Shown one piece after another: positions 43,255 through 51,668 of a stretch of DNA of 64,000 bases (position 1 is its first letter; each line of letters opens with the position of its first letter). The translations under genes and the position numbers were made by a program. The notes under the pieces are model-generated. The model made no database searches. It had not been told where the DNA came from and was given only the letters and a program-made list of their open reading frames with translations. The stretch is from Neobacillus rhizosphaerae (GTDB lineage: Bacteria; Bacillota; Bacilli; Bacillales; Cytobacillaceae), in assembly GCF_937468385.1 (NCBI RefSeq), contig NZ_CALBWS010000007.1, forward strand, positions 1-64,000, written 5' to 3'.

Positions 43255-43539
43255 ATGACAGAAAAAGATTCAAAAATATCCACTGAATTATCGAATGTGG
43301 AGAAGCAGCAAAATTTCTTGACTGCACAAGAATTTCCAGAAGGACCTTATAGTTCATCGATTAGAGTTAACGATCCTGTTCAAAATAAAAGCACTCCATG
43401 GAAGGAAGGGCAGCGTTCTTATAGTGCTTTCAATTATGAAACCAAATCCCTGCACCAGGATTTACCAAGGCAGATGGATGGGGCACACCCCACACATGAT
43501 GACCCGGATAAAGATGAACAGGAACCGTATGACAAATAA
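43255..43539 (+). CDS. Hydrophilic protein of unknown function
   Basis: A 94-residue highly charged, probably unfolded cytosolic protein. It contains FPEGPYSSSIRVNDPVQN, TPWKEGQRSYSAFNYETK and a His/Asp/Glu-rich tail (THDDPDKDEQEPYDK). AAGGAG lies 9 nt before ATG 43255. I recall similar 'cytosolic proteins' in other Bacillaceae near yutD but no function. It follows the DUF3055 gene by 60 bp and ends at a bidirectional terminator. Confidence 0.78.
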   Translation: MTEKDSKISTELSNVEKQQNFLTAQEFPEGPYSSSIRVNDPVQNKSTPWKEGQRSYSAFNYETKSLHQDLPRQMDGAHPTHDDPDKDEQEPYDK

Positions 43540-43551
43540 TTGAATCAAAAA

Positions 43552-43577
43552 AAACGAAGGGTTCAGTCCCTTCGTTT
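43552..43577. terminator. Bidirectional terminator between 43255 gene and yutD
   Basis: A 10-bp stem AAACGAAGGG / CCCTTCGTTT has T tracts on either strand. Confidence 0.93.
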
Positions 43578-43852
43578 CATTTTTTTACTTTTTTCAATAC
43601 AAAATAAGCACAGCCGAAATTACAGTACTCATAAAGGTACTCACTTAATGTACTTATTTTTGAATCAAAGGTTGCCTTTTGATTTTGGTCATCAAAAAAA
43701 CCCTTTAACCTGAGCTGTCCATAACCCCAATCCCCGACGATATAATCATATCTCGATAATATATCACTATACCTTGCTTTAAGAGCTTCTTCATTAAAAC
43801 CGTTCCGATGTTCCTGCACTATTTCATACATCGTATTATTAATTACAAACAT
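43577..43852 (-). CDS. yutD: YutD-like protein (DUF1027)
   Basis: A 91-residue protein nearly identical in pattern to B. subtilis YutD: YEIVQEHRNGFNEEALKARY, SDILSRYDYIVGDWGYGQLR, LKGFFDDQNQKATFDSKIST, YLYEYCNFGCAYFVLKK. The two cysteines near the end may matter for its structure. AGAGGTG lies upstream. The function is unknown. It is the gene next to lipA/yutC in synteny with B. subtilis. Confidence 0.93.
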   Translation of the reverse strand: MFVINNTMYEIVQEHRNGFNEEALKARYSDILSRYDYIVGDWGYGQLRLKGFFDDQNQKATFDSKISTLSEYLYEYCNFGCAYFVLKKVKK

Positions 43853-43968
43853 ACCTTCTCACACCTCTTTTACCAAACAATTCCTACTATCATTATAACC
43901 AATTCCCCATCAATTGCTAAGAAAAAAAATCTTCCCTTTGGCTATTCTAATAAGAGGAGGTGAATAAG

Positions 43969-44604
43969 TTGAAAAAATTAATCATAATCATGGGATTATG
44001 TACCTTAACAGCCTTAACCGGCTGCTCAAAGGATATGGCGGGTCGTGATGTATATGAGGAAAGCGGCAACACCATTAACGTCAACAATAAAAGGCATGAT
44101 CTTTATAATGAAGGAGCCAGCCGTGGCGTTCGGAATGTTAGCAATAACTACGGCTTTGTCCGTCACCAAAAGAGTCCGTTGATGAATGATAATTCAGCTA
44201 ATAACCACTATACAGCGTTAGACCGTGAGCAGGTTGCTAATGCCATTAGTAAATACAGTACCAATATTCCCCATGTGAACGATGTAGCAACACTTGTCAC
44301 CGATCAGGAAGTACTTATTGCCTATCAAACCGATTCAAAGGATAGGAATTTAACAGCGGATCAGGTGAAGAAAACCGCGATGTCAATTGTTCCTAGATAT
44401 TACCACGTTTACGTCACAGACAATAAAGTGTTAATACGGGATGTGGAAAATCTCGCTAATCTGGATTCAACAAGCAGGAATTCCCGCAATTTGGTCAGTG
44501 GGCTGATTACCCAAATGAAAAAATCTCCACAAGGATTGCGAATGAACGCGAGTGAAGATGAAAATGGTCTCACCCCAGATGACCATAATATAAAAAGACG
44601 CTAA
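43969..44604 (+). CDS. yutC: YhcN/YlaJ-family sporulation lipoprotein (YutC)
   Basis: A 211-residue lipoprotein with signal LIIIMGLCTLTALTGC (lipid Cys about residue 20) and the YhcN/YlaJ domain in the second half: HVNDVATLVTDQEVLIAY, ADQVKKTAMSIVPRYYHVYV, then NLANLDSTSRN. Family members sit in the forespore membrane and affect germination. The start is TTG 43969 because AGGAGG lies 8 nt upstream; GTG 43960 overlaps that site. B. subtilis YutC occupies the same place beside lipA. Confidence 0.88.
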   Translation: MKKLIIIMGLCTLTALTGCSKDMAGRDVYEESGNTINVNNKRHDLYNEGASRGVRNVSNNYGFVRHQKSPLMNDNSANNHYTALDREQVANAISKYSTNIPHVNDVATLVTDQEVLIAYQTDSKDRNLTADQVKKTAMSIVPRYYHVYVTDNKVLIRDVENLANLDSTSRNSRNLVSGLITQMKKSPQGLRMNASEDENGLTPDDHNIKRR

Positions 44605-44607
44605 TCA

Positions 44608-44644
44608 AAAGAGTTCAGACCCAAGGTTTTGGGCTGAACTCTTT
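44608..44644. terminator. Bidirectional terminator between yutC and lipA
   Basis: An 11-bp stem AAAGAGTTCAG / CTGAACTCTTT with an inner CCCAA/TTGGG extension. Confidence 0.92.
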
Positions 44645-44649
44645 ACTAT

Positions 44650-45567
44650 TTATGCTTCTTTTGCTTCTTTTTCACCTAATAATTGTTTATGCTTTGCCGC
44701 GGCATTAACCTGCTCGTCAGCATGGTAGGAAGAACGAACAAGCGGACCTGCCTCACAGTGGCTAAAGCCCTTGCTAAGAGCAATTTGCTGCAATTCCTTA
44801 AATTCATCAGGGGAATAATATTTTTCAACCTTTAAATGACTCCTTGTTGGCTGTAAATATTGTCCAATGGTCATGATATCTACATTGTTTGTTCGTAAAT
44901 CATCCATCACTTCAATAATTTCTTCTTTTGTTTCACCAAGTCCAATCATTAAGCTTGATTTTGTCGGGATCGTTGGCTGCATCTCCTTTGCTCGGCGGAG
45001 AAACTCAAGTGAACGGTCATATTTTGCACGCGCCCTTACTCTTGGGGTCAAGCGTCTTACCGTCTCAATATTATGATTTAAGATATCTGGTTTAGCATCC
45101 ATTAACAGCTGTAAATTTTCTTCTTTGCCGCCCATATCGGAAGGAAGAACTTCAATACTAGTAAATGGACTTTTGCGACGGATCGCGCGAACGGTTTCTG
45201 CAAAAACAGCGGCCCCGCCATCCTTTAAATCATCACGGGCAACTGCTGTAACAACTACATGCTTAAGGTTCATCAATTGAACAGAGTCTGCAACCCTCTC
45301 TGGTTCCTGCAAATCCAGTTCAGTCGGCAGCCCTGTTTTTACCGCACAAAAGCGACAAGCACGGGTACATGTATCCCCTAGAATCATGAAGGTTGCCGTT
45401 CTTCTTTCGGCCCAGCATTCATGAATATTAGGGCAGCGAGCTTCCTCACACACGGTATGAAGATTTTTTTCACGCATCATTTTCTTTAATCCAGTGTAAG
45501 CTTCATTCGTGTTCAGCTTTATTTTTAGCCAATCCGGCTTTCTTAATATTTCTTCTTTCTTACTCAT
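44650..45567 (-). CDS. lipA: Lipoyl synthase
   Basis: A 305-residue radical SAM enzyme that inserts two sulfur atoms into octanoyl groups on E2/GcvH proteins. Both 4Fe-4S sites are visible: the auxiliary cluster [13 protein letters not shown] (C-x4-C-x5-C) and the radical SAM motif [10 protein letters not shown] (C-x3-C-x2-C). The conserved C-terminal RSSYHADE is present. It needs Fe-S clusters from the suf system. GGGGTG precedes the ATG. It is divergent from lytH as in B. subtilis (yutB-yunA). Confidence 0.97.
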   Translation of the reverse strand: MSKKEEILRKPDWLKIKLNTNEAYTGLKKMMREKNLHTVCEEARCPNIHECWAERRTATFMILGDTCTRACRFCAVKTGLPTELDLQEPERVADSVQLMNLKHVVVTAVARDDLKDGGAAVFAETVRAIRRKSPFTSIEVLPSDMGGKEENLQLLMDAKPDILNHNIETVRRLTPRVRARAKYDRSLEFLRRAKEMQPTIPTKSSLMIGLGETKEEIIEVMDDLRTNNVDIMTIGQYLQPTRSHLKVEKYYSPDEFKELQQIALSKGFSHCEAGPLVRSSYHADEQVNAAAKHKQLLGEKEAKEA

Positions 45568-45752
45568 TCTTACACCCCTTGAATTTCTATTATTACTTAT
45601 GGATAAGTGAGTTCTTCTGAATCACTTTAACATACTGCAAATAGAACGACAAGCAGGCTAGCTTTACTTTCGGATTACCAATTATTAACCCTAATGAAAT
45701 TGCTTAGAAGTCATAAACTAAACTTGTACATTAACTAGAAGGAGGATTCCTG

Positions 45753-46745
45753 GTGCGTACTGCTGTCATAATTGGAACTTTCCTTTTATTCTTTTTCTTT
45801 TCATTGGCTGTTAGAGATGCTCATGCAAAAGAATCTGTTCCCTATCAGGAAAGAATGATGCTTTATCAAAAGATTGAAACGGTTACGCAAATTCCTTGGT
45901 ATTACTTAGCAGCCGTTGATCAATATGAAAGAAGTATCCGCTTTGCCCGTCGCGATTTGCCAAAACCAGAAAGCACAATTGCCATTTATTTTAGACCTGA
46001 ACAATGGGCCGGTTTAACGAACCCTAATATTAAGGAGGAAAAACCTGCTGTTATCCAGTTTTTTGATGGGATTGGTGGCGATGGGGATGGGGATGGAAAA
46101 GCGAGTTTAAAGAATGACGAGGATGTTTTATATTCGTTTGCCAAATATCTTCTTTCATATGGGGTCGATGATGATAATCTAAAAATTGGATTATGGAATT
46201 ACTATCACCGTGATAAGACCGTAGGAATTATCGTGGGAAAGGCAAAAATATATCGTCATTTTGGCCGGATTAATTTAGATAAACAAGTATTCCCTGTGCC
46301 GATTCGCTCAAATCACAGCTATCGCAGTACCTGGGGGGATGCACGTGGCTGGGGCGGAAGAAGGATCCATGAAGGGACTGATATTTTTGCCGGCTATGGG
46401 GTCCCTGTTCGAGCTACCAGCTATGGGATTATTGAAATGAAAGGCTGGAACAAGTTCGGCGGCTGGAGAATCGGTATCCGTGACATTAATAACACGTATC
46501 ATTATTTTGCTCATCTCAGTGGCTTTGCGAAGGATTTGAAGGTCGGACAAATCGTCGAGCCAGGCATGGTCATTGGAGGTGTCGGTAGCTCCGGGTACGG
46601 TCCACCAGGAACCTCAGGGAAATTCCCGCCCCATTTACATTATGGGATGTACAAAGACAATGGGATTACAGAATGGTCGTTTGACCCCTACCCGCATTTG
46701 GCCAAATGGAAGCGTCTTGAACGGATGAATACGAAGAAGAAATAA
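45753..46745 (+). CDS. lytH: LytH, M23 L-Ala-D-Glu peptidase of sporulation
   Basis: A 330-residue exported or membrane-anchored peptidase. The N-terminal signal/anchor is IIGTFLLFFFFSLAVRDAHA. Residues 30-170 are a lysozyme-like helper region (QWAGLTNPNI, FDGIGGDGDGDGKASL). The M23 (LytM) domain has the zinc ligands in RIHEGTDIF (H, D) and PPHLHYGMY (HxH). B. subtilis LytH cuts cortex peptide side chains to leave single L-Ala. The start is GTG 45753 with AAGGAGG 7 nt upstream. Sigma-K control is expected from the family; I do not claim a promoter. Confidence 0.93.
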   Translation: MRTAVIIGTFLLFFFFSLAVRDAHAKESVPYQERMMLYQKIETVTQIPWYYLAAVDQYERSIRFARRDLPKPESTIAIYFRPEQWAGLTNPNIKEEKPAVIQFFDGIGGDGDGDGKASLKNDEDVLYSFAKYLLSYGVDDDNLKIGLWNYYHRDKTVGIIVGKAKIYRHFGRINLDKQVFPVPIRSNHSYRSTWGDARGWGGRRIHEGTDIFAGYGVPVRATSYGIIEMKGWNKFGGWRIGIRDINNTYHYFAHLSGFAKDLKVGQIVEPGMVIGGVGSSGYGPPGTSGKFPPHLHYGMYKDNGITEWSFDPYPHLAKWKRLERMNTKKK

Positions 46746-46773
46746 GGACTTCCATCGGTGGACAGTCCTTATT
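46741..46773. terminator. Bidirectional terminator between lytH and yunB
   Basis: A 10-bp perfect stem AATAAGGACT / AGTCCTTATT (46741-46750 and 46764-46773) overlaps both stop codons. Confidence 0.85.
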
Positions 46774-47542
46774 AATTTCCAGACTTATCTTTAGGGAGTT
46801 GAAGAGAAGGTGGAGAGCTGTTTCCTCCATTATAATATTGTGGGACAACTCCCTGTACTAACGTTCCACCCACAAAAATGCTTTGGTCCAGTTTGGTTAT
46901 TTTTGTAGCAAAGGGCGTAATGATTCGAACAGACACTTCTAAATGAATGGAAACATCTATCCATGTATTATTAATCCCGATAGGTTTAGGATCTATTTTT
47001 ACATCCGGACGGACATCACCAATGGCATTAAATTTCACCGGAATTTTAGGACCTAAATTACCGAATAAGGCAATATTGGTTGCTTGACCGATTGGGACAT
47101 ACCAAACAATCCCATCTGAGTGTTTCGTGACGTTTGTTTCAATTTCCACATCGGTTACATGCTCTAACGATGAAAGGTCGCCTTTTTCTGCAGCTGTTAA
47201 GTTCTTTTGGATCTGACTTGTTATTTCAGATAATTTCCGATTGACGATCTCTGTTTTTAAATTAGCACTTGGTGCACTTCCGTCAGGGCCTGGAGTTATT
47301 TCAATTACATTATTAACATCCCCAAAGTCCACTGCCTTTTTACTAATCGCTTTATTTATTACCAATGAAGCTATTTTTCTGGTTTGTGACTCAGCATATC
47401 CCATGAGTATTGGCTCGATGCCTTTATTGACGAGCCATAAACCGGTAGCAGTGGAGAAAAGAAAAAAAACAAATGATAACAGAAGGACATAGCGGAAAGG
47501 CAGTTGTCCACGCCACTTGCGCCGTCTACGAAACTTCGCCAA
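46772..47542 (-). CDS. yunB: Sporulation protein YunB
   Basis: A 256-residue protein with one N-terminal membrane helix (FRYVLLLSFVFFLFSTATGLWL) after an Arg/Lys-rich start (KFRRRRKWRGQ), and a large external domain with YVPIGQATNIALFGNLGPK, PVKFNAIGDV and SIHLEVSVRIITPFATK. It matches B. subtilis YunB, made in the mother cell (sigma E) during sporulation. The start is TTG 47540-47542 (AAGGGG 8 nt upstream), giving an N-terminus like YunB. It converges with lytH. Confidence 0.9.
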   Translation of the reverse strand: MAKFRRRRKWRGQLPFRYVLLLSFVFFLFSTATGLWLVNKGIEPILMGYAESQTRKIASLVINKAISKKAVDFGDVNNVIEITPGPDGSAPSANLKTEIVNRKLSEITSQIQKNLTAAEKGDLSSLEHVTDVEIETNVTKHSDGIVWYVPIGQATNIALFGNLGPKIPVKFNAIGDVRPDVKIDPKPIGINNTWIDVSIHLEVSVRIITPFATKITKLDQSIFVGGTLVQGVVPQYYNGGNSSPPSLQLPKDKSGN

Positions 47543-47644
47543 GAAAATCACCCCTTCTTGCTATATGTATGCTTGAAGAAGAGGAACTAGCCTATTAAAT
47601 TTTATGATAAAAAACGGCACCCTTTATCTCAACATATCAAAAAA

Positions 47645-47665
47645 AGCCTGCTACCCAAGCAGACT
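47645..47665 (-). terminator. Terminator of yunC
   Basis: A stem of 8 bp (AGTCTGCT / AGCAGGCT on the minus strand, one G-U) is followed by seven T. Confidence 0.88.
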
Positions 47666-47666
47666 T

Positions 47667-47969
47667 TTAAATCATTTTCAGTAATGCATCCTTACCGATC
47701 ATACCCTGATGAATACCTAATTCCTCTGCCTCCAAGGTAACTGACTCTAACGGAGCATTAAGAAGCTGATCAATCGTTCTTACTCCGACAGCCCGGCCGG
47801 CAATAATCTTGCGATCCTTTAATTTTTCATTTAATAAGCCAACGTCTAAGGCACCGCACATGATATATCCCTTATCGCTTGAGACTGCAAGCAAGGTTGT
47901 TTTTGGAAGTAAAACCGAAACCGCCAAAAAAGTATGGCCATTAATTTCAATAGGTAAAAGATCAATCAA
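47667..47969 (-). CDS. yunC: YunC-like protein (DUF1805)
   Basis: A 100-residue protein of the DUF1805 family: KTTLLAVSSDKGYIMCGALD, VGLLNEKLKDRKIIAGRAVG, VRTIDQLLNAPLESVTLEAE. A conserved Cys lies in GYIMCGALD. TTG 47967-47969 is chosen because the N-terminus then matches YunC (MVNLTPI-type) and AAAGGAG lies 11 nt upstream; GTG five codons earlier is possible. Function unknown. It follows yunD by 101 bp, a gap filled by a repeat. Confidence 0.87.
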   Translation of the reverse strand: MIDLLPIEINGHTFLAVSVLLPKTTLLAVSSDKGYIMCGALDVGLLNEKLKDRKIIAGRAVGVRTIDQLLNAPLESVTLEAEELGIHQGMIGKDALLKMI

Positions 47970-48033
47970 AGGTTCACACACTCCTTTCCTCCCTACCACT
48001 TTATGATAATAGTTAAAAAAGCGTGTATTACAA

Positions 48034-48070
48034 TAAAAGCTCCAGCGCCTTGGCGTTGAAGCTAGGCAAG
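48034..48070 (-). repeat. Dispersed repeat family A, copy 4 (fragment)
   Basis: On the plus strand AAGCTCCAGCGCCTTGGCG, then TTGAAGCTAGGCAAG, a diverged part of the family, directly after the yunD stop codon (48071). Confidence 0.5.
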
Positions 48071-49423
48071 TCATAGGTCCCTTTGCAATTTCCATTTTAA
48101 AATATCCCGCAGAAATTCCGGCAGAAAGTATTTTTTTTGCTTATATGGAAGGACTTCTTTAAAAAAATGGCCAAACGTGAACATATCTGGAAGGGCTAAT
48201 GTGTAGGTCTTTTCATAGTTTAATTCACTACCATCTACAAAAATCGTGTTCCCTTGAAAGCTAATCCGATCATATACAAATACCCCCAAGATCGTTCCTC
48301 TGAAACCTAGGCCTTTTATATGCTTATGGTGTATACCCTCATCCTTCGATTCCCTCAAAATCTCAAATAACTCCTTGCCTGTCAGTTCAACCACACACGG
48401 ATTAATCGGATGGGGGCAAATCGTAAGTAGGTCATAATCAGTAACATCGCCTGCTAATGGGCCTAATAGCAAGCCTGCGTTAATCATGGCACAATCGGCG
48501 CTACACCATTCTCTTAACGCCTTGCAAAGAAAAAGTGATAGCTCCGTTTCCTGGAAAGGATCATTCGGCATTTGTTTAATAAGAGAAGTGACTTTTTGAT
48601 TTAACAGTTCCTTCCCTTTTTTTAAATAAGCATCAATTTGCTCTTGTTCATTTGGAACAAGAGGTAGCTCCTTAACGTCATAGAGTATGGCGCTTTTGCT
48701 CTTTATTGCTTTTTGTTCATCTAAGCTAAGGGTAATATGACCGACAAAATAACCATACTTCCCTGCAGCCCCGAGGAGTGTATTGCCTATTTGCTTTCCT
48801 TCTTCTAGAATATGATGGGTATGGGCACCCAAAATAACATCGATGTCAGGAAATTCTACAGCGATTTGTTCATCCTCATGAAGCCCCAGATGAGAGAGTA
48901 GTATGATGACATCAGCATCGTCCTTTAATGAATTAAGCCATTTTTTCAGCTCAGACAGCGGTTCTGTCAGATTCCAGCCGAGCAATTCATAAAGCTGGAC
49001 GAAGGGGGCCGTTAAACCGATAACGCCTATCCGTGTACCCTTTTTCGTATGATAGATGTTGTAAGGTTTTATCCAACTAGGATATTCCTCTTTATTTTTA
49101 TGAAGGTTCGCAACCAGGACATCGAACTCAGCTTCGTCATATAGGTGATTTAAATTTTCATAGGGAAGGTTAACCCCCTCATTATTGCCAATTGTGACGG
49201 CTGTAAATTCGCACTCATTTAACAGGGTAATATTCCCCTGCCCTTTCGTCGCCTCTGTATATGGATGCCAGCGATCAATAAAATCACCAATGTCAAACAG
49301 GAAAACATCTTCTCCCTCTTCTTGATGCATGGCATTTTTCTGTGATAAAAACTGTTGAATGCGAGGCCAATTTTCAAAGTGGCTGTGAACATCATTTGTA
49401 TGATAAATATGGATCGTTTCCAT
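48071..49423 (-). CDS. yunD: 5'-nucleotidase/metallophosphoesterase family protein (YunD)
   Basis: A 450-residue cytosolic protein of the UshA/5'-nucleotidase family. The N-terminal metallophosphatase domain has IYHTNDVHSHFENWP (D-x-H), FDIGDFIDRW (GDxxD), VTIGNNEGVNL (GNHD variant, GNNEG), LLSHLGLHED and LGAHTHHIL (GxHxH). The C-terminal nucleotidase domain includes CSADCAMINAGLLLGPLAGDVT and ALPDMFTFGHFF. The GNH(D/E) motif reads GNNEG, so the His is replaced by Asn. There is no signal peptide. yunE is 6 bp upstream, so yunE-yunD(-yunC) form an operon. Confidence 0.92.
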   Translation of the reverse strand: METIHIYHTNDVHSHFENWPRIQQFLSQKNAMHQEEGEDVFLFDIGDFIDRWHPYTEATKGQGNITLLNECEFTAVTIGNNEGVNLPYENLNHLYDEAEFDVLVANLHKNKEEYPSWIKPYNIYHTKKGTRIGVIGLTAPFVQLYELLGWNLTEPLSELKKWLNSLKDDADVIILLSHLGLHEDEQIAVEFPDIDVILGAHTHHILEEGKQIGNTLLGAAGKYGYFVGHITLSLDEQKAIKSKSAILYDVKELPLVPNEQEQIDAYLKKGKELLNQKVTSLIKQMPNDPFQETELSLFLCKALREWCSADCAMINAGLLLGPLAGDVTDYDLLTICPHPINPCVVELTGKELFEILRESKDEGIHHKHIKGLGFRGTILGVFVYDRISFQGNTIFVDGSELNYEKTYTLALPDMFTFGHFFKEVLPYKQKKYFLPEFLRDILKWKLQRDL

Positions 49424-49429
49424 TTTGCT

Positions 49430-50251
49430 TTACCCTGTAATCCCTTGGTAGATTAAACGGATACCAACAACGATAAGAATAATTCGGATGATCCAGACAA
49501 TCGTTTTACTTTTTAACTTCGTGTTTAAAAATACACCAACCTTTGCGCCAATCCAAGCTCCAGGAACTAATGCTAAAGCGTAGAGCCAATTCACATTTCC
49601 TAAGGCAATATGTGTGATCGAGCTTAAGATAGATGTTGGTAAAATCATAAACATCGATGTAGCTGTGGCCACGTGCGGAGGGAAGAAAAACAATAAAATC
49701 ATCGTTGGCACCATTAACGAACCGCCGCCAATTCCAAATATCCCTGACAAAAATCCAACAACAAAGGAAATAAGAATTCCTATGAACGGACTAAAACCAT
49801 ATTCTAAGCTCATGCCGCTATTATCGGTAAAAGTACGGACAATGCCCTTATCTTTTCGATAGGGAATCGGTTTTAATTTTTCTTTAACTACCAAAACTAG
49901 CGATACAAAAAGAATAAAAACTCCGAAATAAATATTAAACGAGTGCAAATCCAGCTTTTCAGTGACATAGGCACCTAAGATACTCCCCGGACCGCTTCCT
50001 ATTAGGAAAATCAAGCCGCTTTTATAATCAATTGTCTTATGTTTCATGTAGGATAACGTTGAAGATAGCCCTGTGAAAATCATTGTAAATAGGGAGGTTC
50101 CTACTACCACCTGTGGTGTAAGATGGCTGAAAGTTGATAATGTCGCTAAATAAAGTAAGGTAGGAACAATAATAATTCCTCCTCCCATGCCGATCAATGA
50201 ACCTAGTGAGCTCGCTATCAGCCCTACAATAACTAAGATAATCCATTCCAT
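49430..50251 (-). CDS. yunE: TauE/SafE-family sulfite or anion exporter (YunE)
   Basis: A 273-residue membrane protein with eight or so helices and the two-fold TauE/SafE repeat: SLGSLIGMGGGIIIVPTLLY and LSGIFGIGGGSLMVPTMILL. Such proteins export sulfite or sulfonate-derived anions. GAGGGTG precedes the ATG. It is the first gene of the yunE-yunD unit. A 410-bp repeat-rich region separates it from yunF. Confidence 0.93.
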   Translation of the reverse strand: MEWIILVIVGLIASSLGSLIGMGGGIIIVPTLLYLATLSTFSHLTPQVVVGTSLFTMIFTGLSSTLSYMKHKTIDYKSGLIFLIGSGPGSILGAYVTEKLDLHSFNIYFGVFILFVSLVLVVKEKLKPIPYRKDKGIVRTFTDNSGMSLEYGFSPFIGILISFVVGFLSGIFGIGGGSLMVPTMILLFFFPPHVATATSMFMILPTSILSSITHIALGNVNWLYALALVPGAWIGAKVGVFLNTKLKSKTIVWIIRIILIVVGIRLIYQGITG

Positions 50252-50661
50252 GTTTTCACCCTCTAAATCTGTGTTGTGAAGCTTTATGTTTTGTCCAACT
50301 GTCTCAAGACGTCTTTAAGTAACTTAACACTAAAAAAAGTCGGCGTCTAGGTCAGGCGGCCGGCTATTAAAATAAATCATGCTGTCTTGGATGGGACCGC
50401 TTCCTAAATTAATTCATGCTTTTCTTGAATAGGACGGCTTCCTATATTAATGCATGCCTTTCTTGGATAGGACGGCTTCCTATAAGAAAAGCGCAAGCGC
50501 CCGTTTAGCGGCGTATGGACTGGAGCTCTTTGACTGAGATAAAGGAAACACGGAGAGCGAAAGCGATCCGATGTTGACTTATCGTAGGGAAAAGGGCGAA
50601 GTACACTAGCCGCTGGGCGCTGGAGCTGGACAATTCTCAAAGTCGAAAATTTTATACTTTC
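50252..50661. other. Repeat-filled intergenic region between yunF and yunE
   Basis: This 410-bp gap has no credible gene. It holds a three-copy, 37-38-bp tandem repeat that resembles the 3' end of yunF (50369-50483), directly joined to the long form of repeat family A (50484-50667). A 78-codon frame across it on the minus strand has no ribosome binding site and reads through both repeats, so I reject it. Confidence 0.75.
50369..50483 (-). repeat. 37-38-bp tandem repeat derived from the yunF 3' end
   Basis: Three units (TAAATCATGCTGTCTTGGA.., TAATTCATGCTTTTCTTGA.., TAATGCATGCCTTTCTTGG.., each with GGACSGCTTCCTA). The first unit on the minus strand reads PRQHDLF-stop, against PRQLDLFKR-stop in yunF. 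See findings. Confidence 0.75.
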
Positions 50662-50667
50662 TTATCT
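50484..50667 (+). repeat. Dispersed repeat family A, copy 5 (long form)
   Basis: About 184 bp: AAGAAAAGCGCAAGCGCCCG at one end, GAAAATTTTATACTTTCTTAT at the other (given as two parts, GAAAATTTTATAC and TTTCTTAT), with inverted GC-rich arms inside. The short form at 19045 shares both ends exactly. It overlaps the yunF stop codon (50662-50664). Confidence 0.88.
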
Positions 50668-51513
50668 TTTAAATAAATCCAGCTGTCTTGGAGCAAGTCC
50701 TTGGTATTCTATTTGCAAAAGATTCATCATTTCCTTGGCATTATCGGCCGCATCCCCGCCGGAGTTGTTGTTAAACAGGAGATAAACATTTAAGCTATCC
50801 TTGGCTAATTTTCGAATTGAATTTGCCCATTGTTGCAGTTCTTGTTGGTTATAGCGATAAAGATAGCGTACCTCACGCCAATTTTCGGCATTCCGTTTTT
50901 GCCAGCCATGAACGTTTCGGCCATGAAATCTTACCAAAACTTTATCAGGATTGATGTTCTCTAATACCGTTGGAATGGAGCCCTCCCCAGATTGCGGTTC
51001 ATCACAGATACTATGAATCCAGTTTTGTGTTTTTATAAAATCAAGTGTTTTTTGATAAAATTGAGGCGCGAACCAAGATTGGTGTCTGAACTCCAAGGCA
51101 CAGGGGGTGTCCCCCATTTCATTCCTACACCATCTTAAGTATTCAACATTTTCTCGTTTACATGTAAACCAGGGTGGAAATTGGAAGAGGACCATGGCCA
51201 ATTTATTTGTTTCTATGTAGGGTTCCAATGACTCTTTAAAGGCATTAAACATCGCTTGTCTGTTTTCAAATGGGATTTCACCACGCAAATGCCCGGTCAT
51301 TCCTTGGTAGGCTTTGACGATAAACTGGAAGCCTGCTGGTGTTTCATTGACCCACTTCTCAGCATTTCTTTTTGGCTGAATCGCATAAAAAGCCGAATCC
51401 ACTTCCACTATCGGAAAATGGCCTGCATATTCCTTTAATTTACCTCTAGAAGAGATTTGACCTGAATATAGGCTGTCATGGTCGCCCCAGCCTGTTACAC
51501 CGATGTAGATCAT
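50662..51513 (-). CDS. yunF: DUF72 TIM-barrel protein (YunF)
   Basis: A 283-residue protein of the DUF72 family, a TIM barrel related to endonuclease IV-like enzymes: IYIGVTGWGDHDSLY, FPIVEVDSAFYAIQPKR, VLFQFPPWF, CALEFRHQSWF and KVLVRFHGRNVHGW. The conserved His, Glu and Asp residues suggest a metal site; no reaction is established. The start is ATG 51511-51513 with GGGGGG 6 nt upstream. Its last codons PRQLDLFKR and stop lie in the repeat-rich zone; the tandem repeats downstream seem to be copies of this end. Confidence 0.9.
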   Translation of the reverse strand: MIYIGVTGWGDHDSLYSGQISSRGKLKEYAGHFPIVEVDSAFYAIQPKRNAEKWVNETPAGFQFIVKAYQGMTGHLRGEIPFENRQAMFNAFKESLEPYIETNKLAMVLFQFPPWFTCKRENVEYLRWCRNEMGDTPCALEFRHQSWFAPQFYQKTLDFIKTQNWIHSICDEPQSGEGSIPTVLENINPDKVLVRFHGRNVHGWQKRNAENWREVRYLYRYNQQELQQWANSIRKLAKDSLNVYLLFNNNSGGDAADNAKEMMNLLQIEYQGLAPRQLDLFKR

Positions 51514-51668
51514 AACTGTCCCCCCCATAACTAATATTAGCATAACTTTTTTACTTCTATCTGCTAGGGCAATAAATAATGATAATAACCTGATTAATTA
51601 GTATAAGCCTTACACATCTCTAATATTGTACAAGCCTAGATAGTTTTAAATGATGTGCTATAACCAAA

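Noticed and set aside
50404..50640. Minus-strand 78-codon frame between yunF and yunE
   Set aside because: It lies wholly in the tandem repeat and repeat element, without an SD.
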